Source: JAFGBM01 sp964564915 (lineage in GTDB: Bacteria > Actinomycetota > Actinomycetes > Actinomycetales > Demequinaceae). Taken from it: 20,765 bases of DNA. Positions within the stretch are counted from its first letter, which is position 1, and each line of letters opens with the position of its first letter. The stretch spans positions 1 through 20,765 of the forward strand of contig CAZMCU010000031.1 in NCBI GenBank assembly GCA_964564915.1, given 5' to 3'. The position numbers were made by a program, and so were the translations under genes. This document shows positions 7,476 to 13,354 of the stretch, one piece after another. The notes beneath the pieces were generated by a model that worked only from the letters and a program-made list of their open reading frames with translations, searched no databases and had not been told where the DNA came from.

Positions 7476-9211
7476 ACCGGCTTCAGGGTGCCTCTCGTCG
7501 CTGGGGGTGGATCGCGAGTGGGATCTCCGCCACCCTGCTCGTTCTCGGGGGATGTGCCACCATCCCCACGTCGGGGCCCGTCCAGGCGGGACCAGCGGAA
7601 GCGGCCCCCGACGAGGACGTCCTCCCCATTCCGCCGGAAATTCCGGAGTACGACGCGGTCGGGCTTGTGGGGGGCTTCCTCAAGGCGTCCGCGGCGGGGG
7701 TGGGCGGTGACTACTCCGACGTACGCGATTACCTCTACGGAGACGCGGTCCAGGACTGGGACCCAACCGCCCACGTCACCATCTATGGAGCGGGGGACTT
7801 CACCCCCGTGTGGGATGACCAATCCCTGACCGTCACGTACTCGTTTCCCGTCGTCGCCACGCTCGATGACCAGGGACGGATGACGGAGGCGCCCTCGGGG
7901 ACCAGAACGGCGGTGACCTTCGGCGTGACGAGCGTCTTGGGGTCACGCTGGCGCATCTCGAGCCTCGATGACGGCATCATCATCTCGGAAGCGAACTTCC
8001 GGCTCGTCTACCGGCCGGTCGTTCTTGATTTCGCATCGCGCGACGGGGACGTGATCGTGCCCGACCTACGGTGGCTTCCGCGGAACAACATCGCGACCTT
8101 CGCGACGCTCGCCCTCATTTCCGGGCCGTCCGCATGGCTCGACGACGCGGTCGAGACGGGATTCGCGCCGACGGCGAGCCTCGAGGTGGTAGCCGTTCCG
8201 TTAAGCGACGGGCGGGCCACGGTCGCACTCGCATCGGGAAGCGTCGTGAGCGCGGCCGATCGCTCGCTGGCGCTCGAAGAAATCACCTATACGCTCGAGG
8301 CTCTTCCCGAAGTCCGGGACGTGGTGGTGACGGTCGGGGGGCTTCCGATCGGCGGCGACGGAAGCGTTAGCCTCAGCGAGGCCCCCGTCCCCTCGCTCGA
8401 AGCCGCGGCGATCGTGTCGGGACGCATCGGGGTGTGGGCGGGAGATCAGGTCCTCGTCCCGGCGTTGGGGGGACTCGTGCCAACGGAAGCCCATGACATC
8501 GCCCTCTCGTACGACGGCGTAACGGTAGCGATGCTCCTGGGAGAGAGTGAAATGGTGACGGCGACGATCCCCTCCGGTCTTGTCGCCATCGAGGATGCCG
8601 GTAGCACCGTCTCCACGCTTGCGACGACCACCGTGCTGGAGGGTACGGATTTGGTTTCTCCGAGCTTCGATCGGGAGGGTTGGGTGTGGACGGCGGAGGC
8701 TCAGGGTCAAGGGGCGCTCATCGCCGTGGCACCGGGAGGGGATTCTGTGCGGCTGCCGATCGCGGGGGCCGAGGGTCGGGACATTGACGCCGTTGCGGTC
8801 TCCCCCGACGGGGCACGGGTTGCGGTCCTCTCCCGGGAGGGAGGCTTGTGGAGGCTCGGTGTGCTGGGTCTCGTCCGAGCGGAGGACGGTACTCCGACCC
8901 TCGCGGGTGAGCCGCTCGACATTGGTGTAGGGATCGGGGAATCGGCTGCGATCGAGTGGGTGGGGGGACAAGTGGTTGCGGTGTTGGGTGTGTCGGAACC
9001 GGGCGAGACGCCTACCCTCGCACTCGTCACGGTAGGCGGGCGCACCGAGTCGATCGCGGCCATTCCGGATGCCGTCGCCCTCGCCGCGCGCAGTGGGGGG
9101 AGTTCGATCGTCCTCGTCACTCGTGACGGTTCGTTGTATGTGCGGTCGAGTTCCGGATGGGCCAGGGTCGACTCGACGGCTTCCTTCACGTCGTTGGCCT
9201 TCTCCGGGTGA
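7472..9211 (+). CDS. lpqB: Lipoprotein LpqB, accessory to MtrAB
   Basis: This 579-residue protein starts with GTG overlapping the mtrB stop (GTGA), with GAGAGGAG six bases upstream. A lipoprotein signal peptide has basic residues at 9-10, a hydrophobic stretch at 14-25 and a lipobox LGGC with Cys28 as the lipidation site, followed by TIPTSGPV, typical of LpqB. A GerMN-type domain lies at about 205-295 (IATFATLALISGPSAWL, then ALPEVRDVVVTVGGL). The C-terminal 280 residues contain repeated strands such as DAVAVSPDGARVAVLSREG, consistent with a beta-propeller. LpqB is an outer-face lipoprotein that interacts with the MtrB sensor domain and affects MtrA phosphorylation in mycobacteria. Gene order and motifs make the identity clear. 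Confidence 0.95.
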   Translation: MNRLQGASRRWGWIASGISATLLVLGGCATIPTSGPVQAGPAEAAPDEDVLPIPPEIPEYDAVGLVGGFLKASAAGVGGDYSDVRDYLYGDAVQDWDPTAHVTIYGAGDFTPVWDDQSLTVTYSFPVVATLDDQGRMTEAPSGTRTAVTFGVTSVLGSRWRISSLDDGIIISEANFRLVYRPVVLDFASRDGDVIVPDLRWLPRNNIATFATLALISGPSAWLDDAVETGFAPTASLEVVAVPLSDGRATVALASGSVVSAADRSLALEEITYTLEALPEVRDVVVTVGGLPIGGDGSVSLSEAPVPSLEAAAIVSGRIGVWAGDQVLVPALGGLVPTEAHDIALSYDGVTVAMLLGESEMVTATIPSGLVAIEDAGSTVSTLATTTVLEGTDLVSPSFDREGWVWTAEAQGQGALIAVAPGGDSVRLPIAGAEGRDIDAVAVSPDGARVAVLSREGGLWRLGVLGLVRAEDGTPTLAGEPLDIGVGIGESAAIEWVGGQVVAVLGVSEPGETPTLALVTVGGRTESIAAIPDAVALAARSGGSSIVLVTRDGSLYVRSSSGWARVDSTASFTSLAFSG

Positions 9212-9212
9212 A

Positions 9213-9229
9213 CCGCTCGGGGTGAGCGG
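9213..9229 (+). terminator. Hairpin just after lpqB, possible terminator or 3'-end stabiliser
   Basis: CCGCTC and GAGCGG form a perfect six-base-pair stem around a five-base loop (GGGGT), starting two bases after the lpqB stop. No T-rich tail follows, so it is not a classical intrinsic terminator. Actinobacterial 3' ends often lack T tails. The 116-base space before comF fits an operon boundary. Confidence 0.4.
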
Positions 9230-9327
9230 CTGCCCCACCGTTGTCCCCAGGCCGCGAGGCTCGTTCCGTCGTTTCCGAGCGACGCCTCCCGATTCTCCGC
9301 GCGACCGTCGCGCGGCAACGTCGGGGG

Positions 9328-10071
9328 ATGGGGTTGATGGGAACGGCGCGCTGGCTTTGCTCCGCCGCTCGGGCCGTGGCGCGCGTCGTCGTCCCCGTCG
9401 CGTGCCCCGGCTGTGGCCTCGAGGACGTTCTCTGGTGCGACGAGTGCGCCGCACCATGGTGGGCGGAACCTTGTCGATCGGAATCGGGGGCGGGCCGCCT
9501 CGACGTCCTCGGAAGACTCCCCCTGCCGGTGTGGTCGATCGCCCCGCTCGAGGGGTCTAACCACCGCATGATCGCCGCGTGGAAGGACGGAAAGCGCCGG
9601 GACCTCGACCCGTTCTTCCTCGACGCCGCGCGGCGCGCAGCGGAGGCCCTCGCCCCCACGCTCGCCGTCGCCGACACGGTCGTCCCGATACCGCCACATC
9701 GTCGCTCGATCCGGGCGAGGGGGCGGGACCTGACGAAGGCGCTCGCGGTCGCGGTAGGCGAGGGCCTGGCGGCGCGGGGTATCGAGGTCTCCGTCGAGCG
9801 ACTGCTGGAAAACCGGGGGGTTGAGTCGCGGGCCCTCGCGGATCGCGAGCGGTGGACGAACGCGAATCGGGGTATCCGCGGACGAGGGTCGGTGCGGAAC
9901 GCGAGCGTCGCCATCCTCGTCGACGATGTCGTCACGACGGGGGCGAGTCTGGCCCGGTCGAGCGAGATCCTCGAGGAGAGGGGCATCGCGGTGGTCGGAG
10001 CGGTGACGCTCGCCGCGACTCCGCCGCCGCGTCGTTCGGGACCTCCGTCCTTCAGGTTAGGCTCACCTTAG
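9328..10071 (+). CDS. ComF-family phosphoribosyltransferase-like protein
   Basis: From the ATG at 9328 the product has 247 residues, and an ATG at 9337 is an equally possible start. A four-cysteine zinc-ribbon-like motif (Cys26, 29, 37, 40; CPGC and CDEC) is followed by a type I phosphoribosyltransferase domain. It carries VVPIPPHRRSIRARGRDLTKALA at about 118-140 and the phosphoribosyl-pyrophosphate-binding loop VAILVDDVVTTGAS at 194-207. ComF proteins are linked to DNA uptake in naturally competent bacteria. In actinobacteria the gene sits between lpqB and hpf (as with Rv3242c of Mycobacterium tuberculosis), and its function there is not settled. Its final codons contain an iron box for the next operon, so the coding sequence and the operator share bases. 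Confidence 0.85.
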   Translation: MGLMGTARWLCSAARAVARVVVPVACPGCGLEDVLWCDECAAPWWAEPCRSESGAGRLDVLGRLPLPVWSIAPLEGSNHRMIAAWKDGKRRDLDPFFLDAARRAAEALAPTLAVADTVVPIPPHRRSIRARGRDLTKALAVAVGEGLAARGIEVSVERLLENRGVESRALADRERWTNANRGIRGRGSVRNASVAILVDDVVTTGASLARSSEILEERGIAVVGAVTLAATPPPRRSGPPSFRLGSP

Positions 10072-10080
10072 CCGTATGGT
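10051..10080 (+). promoter_or_regulatory. Probable feoABC promoter
   Basis: A -35-like TTCAGG at 10051-10056 and a -10-like TATGGT at 10075-10080 are separated by 18 bases. Transcription would begin about seven bases after the -10, at or next to the feoA GTG at 10087, predicting a leaderless transcript. This fits the absence of a ribosome site before feoA. The iron box fills the spacer, so bound repressor would block RNA polymerase. Coordinates are by inspection only. Confidence 0.5.
10052..10070 (+). promoter_or_regulatory. DtxR/IdeR iron box upstream of feoA
   Basis: TCAGGTTAGGCTCACCTTA matches the 19-base DtxR/IdeR consensus TTAGGTTAGGCTAACCTAA at 16 positions, including the central GGTTAGGCT. 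It lies 16 bases before feoA, between the putative -35 and -10. Iron-loaded DtxR/IdeR repressors bind such boxes and shut off iron uptake genes, so feoABC is expected to be induced when iron is scarce. The box spans the last six codons of comF, ending inside its stop codon. No regulator gene lies in this window. Confidence 0.85.
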
Positions 10081-10086
10081 GGTTCC

Positions 10087-10317
10087 GTGAGGCTCAAGGA
10101 CCTTCCCCCCGGTGTTGACGCCAGCGTCGTCGCCGTCCACGCGGATGGCGAGATCGGGTTGCGCTTGACGGAGATGGGCATCCGTCCGGGGGTTGATGTG
10201 CGCGTGCTTCAGCGGGCGGGGATCGCCGGGAGGTTGCTCGCCTTGGGATGCGAGAGGATCGCCGTCGATCTTGCGACGGCGGGAGGCGTCGAGGTCGAAC
10301 AGAAGGATTCCCGATGA
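10087..10317 (+). CDS. feoA: FeoA, cytosolic partner of the ferrous iron transporter
   Basis: This is a 76-residue SH3-like FeoA protein. The pattern MRLKDLPPGVDASVVAV, then LRLTEMGIRPGVDVRVLQRA and CERIAVDLATAGGVEV is typical of the family. FeoA is a small beta-barrel protein that supports FeoB transport in the cytosol, possibly by contacting its G domain. The GTG at 10087 has no ribosome site, and a promoter placed to start transcription there suggests leaderless translation. The stop TGA overlaps the feoB ATG (ATGA). The length is normal for a stand-alone FeoA. Confidence 0.93.
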   Translation: MRLKDLPPGVDASVVAVHADGEIGLRLTEMGIRPGVDVRVLQRAGIAGRLLALGCERIAVDLATAGGVEVEQKDSR

Positions 10318-12218
10318 TGGACCGGCCCACCGTACTGATCGTCGGCAATCCGAACGTCGGGAAGTCGAGCCTCTTCAACATCCTCGCGGGCGCGCGCCAG
10401 CACACGGCCAATGTTCCGGGGACCACCGTGCAACTCGAGCGGGGGACGTGGCGGACGGACGAGGGCGAATTGGACCTCGTCGACCTCCCCGGCACGTACA
10501 GCCTGGTCGCACGGACGCCGGACGAGGAGACGGTCGCCAACGCCGTCGCCGAGGCGGATCCCGACACCGTCGCTTGCGTCGTGATCGATACGACCGCTCC
10601 GTCTCGATCGCTCTACTTGCTCGCACAGGTCGCGGAGGAGGGCGTCCCGGTCGTCGGGGTCCTGACGATGAACGACCTTTCCGAGGCGCACGGGCACAAG
10701 GTCGACCCCGTTTCGTTGTCTCGCTGGGTTGGCGTTCCCGTCGTCGAGGTGGACGTTCGGCAGGGAACCGGGGCGGAGGAACTCGCGAAAGCGGTGGCAA
10801 CCGTCCAGGGATCGCGCCCCGTCGTGAAGGGCCTTCAGCCGCGAGGTCGCCTCTCCCGCGATCGTGCCGACCGTCTCTCCCTCGATCTCGACGCCGCTCG
10901 CGACCGGGCGGACCGCCTCTTCGCTTGGGTCGCGGCTATTGTCGACCACCTCGACGCGCCCCCGGATCGGCGGCGACCGTCGGATGCCATCGACCGAGTG
11001 CTCCTCAGCCCGTGGACGGGGATCCCGGTCTTCCTCGTCGTGATGTGGGGATTGTTCGAACTCGCGGCGCGCGCGACCGCCCCCATCATCGCGTGGGTGA
11101 CGGGATTCCTGGGAGGGCCCGTTGCCAACGGGATTTCCTGGCTGTTGGGGGCGGTGGGACTGGGCGGAGGGTGGTTCGAGTCGCTCCTCATCGACGGCGT
11201 GCTGTTGGGCGTCTCGACGGTCGCCTCCCTGGTTCCCGTCCTGGCCCTGGTCTACGCGGCCCTCGGGGTGCTGGAGTCCAGCGGCTACATGGGGAGGGTC
11301 GCCGTCGTCGCCGATCGCGCGATGCGGGTCATCGGGCTGGAGGGGAGGGCCGTCCTTCCGCTCATGATCGGATTTGGGTGCAACGTCCCCGCTCTGACCG
11401 CTACTCGAGCTCTTCCGGACGCTCGGAGGCGACTCCTGACGGGATTGCTCGTCCCCTTCACCTCGTGCTCGGCGCGCCTTGCGGTCTACATCGTGATCGC
11501 GGAGACCTTCTTCCCCCGGCATGCGGGCACGGTGGTGTTCGCCGCGAACCTCCTCAGCGTTGTTCTGGTGATCGGCGTGGGGATGCTCCTCCGCGCCACG
11601 ATGTTTCGGGACGTCACGCGAGAGCCGCTCGCGATCATCCTTCCCGCCTACCAGTGGCCGAAGATATGGAAGCTCACGCGTTCGGTCATCTCTCGGGTGG
11701 GTGAGTTCATTCGGGGTGCTGGGGGGATCATCGTGTCCGCCCTCGTCGTCTTGTGGATCGTCGCGGCGATACCGGTCAAGGGTGGTCACGCGATCGGTGA
11801 CGTTCCCGTGGAGGACAGCCTCTACGGTGCCGGGGCGAGGGCGGTGGTTCCCCTCCTGGAACCCTTAGGGCTGGGAGACTGGAGAATTTCCTCGTCCCTC
11901 CTCACGGGGTTGGTGACCAAGGAGGCCACCGTTGGGGCGCTCGCCCAGTCGTACGCCGTCGACTCCCCAGGAGTCGCCAATGCCTCCGACTTCGGTTCTG
12001 AGGTGCGCGCGACCGTCAACGAGACGTCGGGAGGCCACCCCGGCGCGGCGGGTTTCGCCTTCCTCGTTCTCGTCCTCGCCTACGCCCCCTGCCTCGCGAC
12101 ATCGGCGGAGCAGAGAAGGCTCTTCGGGTGGCGTTGGGCGACGGGGGCGTTCGCCATGCACCTCACCGTGGGATGGATATTGGCGACGCTCGTGTTCCAC
12201 ATCGGGAGGCTCCTATGA
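10314..12218 (+). CDS. feoB: FeoB ferrous iron permease with N-terminal G domain
   Basis: This 634-residue membrane protein has an N-terminal GTPase domain with G1 GNPNVGKS at 11-18, G3 DLPG at 57-60 and a G4-type TMND at 118-121, where many FeoB proteins have N in the first position. A helical spacer spans about 160-230. The membrane domain carries the conserved FeoB motifs GFGCNVPA (353-360) and PFTSCSAR (381-388), with cysteines in both, and a later TKEATVGALAQ. It moves ferrous iron across the cytoplasmic membrane, with nucleotide binding in the G domain controlling activity. It is shorter than the Escherichia coli protein (about 770 residues). The ATG at 10314 has AAGGA six bases upstream; another ATG follows directly. 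Its stop overlaps the next gene by ATGA. Confidence 0.96.
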   Translation: MMDRPTVLIVGNPNVGKSSLFNILAGARQHTANVPGTTVQLERGTWRTDEGELDLVDLPGTYSLVARTPDEETVANAVAEADPDTVACVVIDTTAPSRSLYLLAQVAEEGVPVVGVLTMNDLSEAHGHKVDPVSLSRWVGVPVVEVDVRQGTGAEELAKAVATVQGSRPVVKGLQPRGRLSRDRADRLSLDLDAARDRADRLFAWVAAIVDHLDAPPDRRRPSDAIDRVLLSPWTGIPVFLVVMWGLFELAARATAPIIAWVTGFLGGPVANGISWLLGAVGLGGGWFESLLIDGVLLGVSTVASLVPVLALVYAALGVLESSGYMGRVAVVADRAMRVIGLEGRAVLPLMIGFGCNVPALTATRALPDARRRLLTGLLVPFTSCSARLAVYIVIAETFFPRHAGTVVFAANLLSVVLVIGVGMLLRATMFRDVTREPLAIILPAYQWPKIWKLTRSVISRVGEFIRGAGGIIVSALVVLWIVAAIPVKGGHAIGDVPVEDSLYGAGARAVVPLLEPLGLGDWRISSSLLTGLVTKEATVGALAQSYAVDSPGVANASDFGSEVRATVNETSGGHPGAAGFAFLVLVLAYAPCLATSAEQRRLFGWRWATGAFAMHLTVGWILATLVFHIGRLL

Positions 12219-12457
12219 CCGCGCACACGAGTTTCGCTGAGGTTATCGCTGAGGTGGGGGCGGGAGCCACGGTCAACGGAGCCTCCCGATCTCTCGGGCT
12301 CCACCCCGATCTGGTTGCGGCCATGGTCGAGGAGGGGGAACGGCTGGGCCTCCTCTCGCGTTACGTCTCCACAGGATCGAGTTGTTCGGGATGCTCGGGT
12401 GTGATGCGTGGCGGATGTGCCACATGCCCCCTGACGCACTCACGACCCTCGGTCTAG
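12215..12457 (+). CDS. FeoC-like small winged-helix, cysteine-rich protein
   Basis: This 80-residue protein begins at an ATG overlapping the feoB stop, with GGGAGG five bases upstream. The first half (6-48) looks like a winged-helix region (TVNGASRSLGLHPDLVAAMVEE). The second half has a cysteine cluster CSGCSGVMRGGCATCP, i.e. C-x2-C-x7-C-x2-C. FeoC proteins of enterobacteria combine a small winged helix with clustered cysteines that can hold an iron-sulfur cluster, and are thought to regulate or protect FeoB. The position, size and layout fit that role, but the cysteine spacing differs from the enterobacterial pattern and overall similarity is low. Transcriptional regulation through this protein is possible but not shown. 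Confidence 0.7.
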   Translation: MTAHTSFAEVIAEVGAGATVNGASRSLGLHPDLVAAMVEEGERLGLLSRYVSTGSSCSGCSGVMRGGCATCPLTHSRPSV

Positions 12458-12580
12458 AGTGAAGGAAGGATCGACCACGATCGCGGTTCGCGCCGCTGAG
12501 GAGGTGGAGTTTCCCGCCTAATCCTCGCCCTCTGTCGAAAATCCCGCGGCTCGACCGCCCTACTCAGGAGGTGCCTCACC

Positions 12581-13249
12581 ATGGATGTTGTCGTCGTTGG
12601 CCGTCACACGAAGGTCTCGGAGGAGTTCCGGTCCAAAGTCGAGGACAAGTTGCGGAGGATCGAAACGATCGATCATTCCGCCGGACGAATCGATGTCCAT
12701 GTCACGCACGAGCGCAGCCCCAAGGTCGCGGGCGAGCGCGAGCGTGTCGAACTTACGGTGATTGGCCCCGGACCGATCGTCCGGGCGGAGGCGGCAGCGG
12801 AGGATCGTCACACCGCGCTCGATGTCGCGACCGATCGGCTAGTCGAGCGCTTGCGCAAACAGCATGAGCGCCGCATCGAACGCCGCCACGGAAAGGGCAG
12901 CGCGGAGGTCTCGCTCGACGACATCCCGCTGGTGGAGGAGAAGGCCACCGCGAGTGTCGAGGCATGGGAGGGGGCACCGGATTCGGCGACTCGCGAGATC
13001 CCCCTAGATGGGACTCCCATCGTCATTCGCAGCAAGGTGCACGTCGCACCCCCGATGTCGGTCGCGGATGCGATCGATCAGATGGAGTTAGTCGGCCACG
13101 ACTTCTTCCTTTTCCACGACGAGGAGAGCGGCCTCGCGTCCGTCGTCTACCGGCGGCGCGGGTGGACGTACGGCGTGATCCAACTCAAAAAGGCGGCAGC
13201 GCCCGCGCAACCCGACACTCAACCCACGCCCGTGCGGAAGAGCGCCTAG
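12581..13249 (+). CDS. hpf: Long-form ribosome hibernation promoting factor
   Basis: This 222-residue protein has the two domains of long HPF. The N-terminal ribosome-binding domain spans about 1-105 (MDVVVVGRHTKVSEEFRSKV, then DRHTALDVATDRLVERLRKQ) and the C-terminal dimerisation domain about 155-212 (PPMSVADAIDQMELVGHDFFLFHDEE, RRRGWTYGVIQLKK), joined by an acidic linker. Long HPF pairs 70S ribosomes into inactive 100S dimers in slow growth or stress. The ATG has a near-perfect ribosome site AGGAGGTG seven bases upstream. In actinobacteria hpf is normally next to comF and secA (Rv3241c position); here feoABC separates it from comF. In the 123 bases between feoC and hpf I see no convincing promoter. 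Confidence 0.94.
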   Translation: MDVVVVGRHTKVSEEFRSKVEDKLRRIETIDHSAGRIDVHVTHERSPKVAGERERVELTVIGPGPIVRAEAAAEDRHTALDVATDRLVERLRKQHERRIERRHGKGSAEVSLDDIPLVEEKATASVEAWEGAPDSATREIPLDGTPIVIRSKVHVAPPMSVADAIDQMELVGHDFFLFHDEESGLASVVYRRRGWTYGVIQLKKAAAPAQPDTQPTPVRKSA

Positions 13250-13278
13250 TCGGCTCGTTGGCCAACGTCGTCGCCCTC

Positions 13279-13293
13279 CGCCCCCACGGGGCG
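13279..13293 (+). terminator. Small GC hairpin between hpf and secA
   Basis: CGCCCC and GGGGCG pair perfectly around a CAC loop, 30 bases after the hpf stop. No T tract follows. It may end or protect the hpf transcript, but such short GC stems arise easily by chance in this composition. Confidence 0.25.
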
Positions 13294-13314
13294 ACCGAGT
13301 GGGGTCCGTTCGCC

Positions 13315-13320
13315 TACGAT
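13315..13320 (+). promoter_or_regulatory. Possible -10 element of a secA promoter
   Basis: TACGAT matches the actinobacterial TANNNT pattern. It would start transcription near 13327, leaving a leader of about 28 bases that contains the AGGAG site used by the GTG at 13355. No good -35 is visible. The in-frame ATG at 13319 falls inside this hexamer, which argues against that ATG being the start if the promoter is real. Confidence 0.35.
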
Positions 13321-13354
13321 GGTTGACGAACCACGACCGACGTCAGGAGTAGGG

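Noticed and set aside
9241..9249. TTGTCCCCA, one base from an actinobacterial DnaA box
   Set aside because: It is an isolated near match in a GC-rich spacer with no cluster.
8201..9699. Long minus-strand open frames opposite lpqB and comF
   Set aside because: They are antisense to well-supported genes, have low-complexity Arg/Gly/Pro-rich translations and no ribosome sites or neighbours that make sense.
10193..11789. Open frames of about 500 codons on both strands overlapping feoB
   Set aside because: FeoB has all its diagnostic motifs in another frame. These translations are composition artefacts.
12458..12580. Searched for a promoter, riboswitch or terminator between the feoC-like gene and hpf
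   Set aside because: Only very short GC stems (for example GCGG with CCGC near 12483-12496) and the hpf ribosome site were seen; none is strong enough to call.
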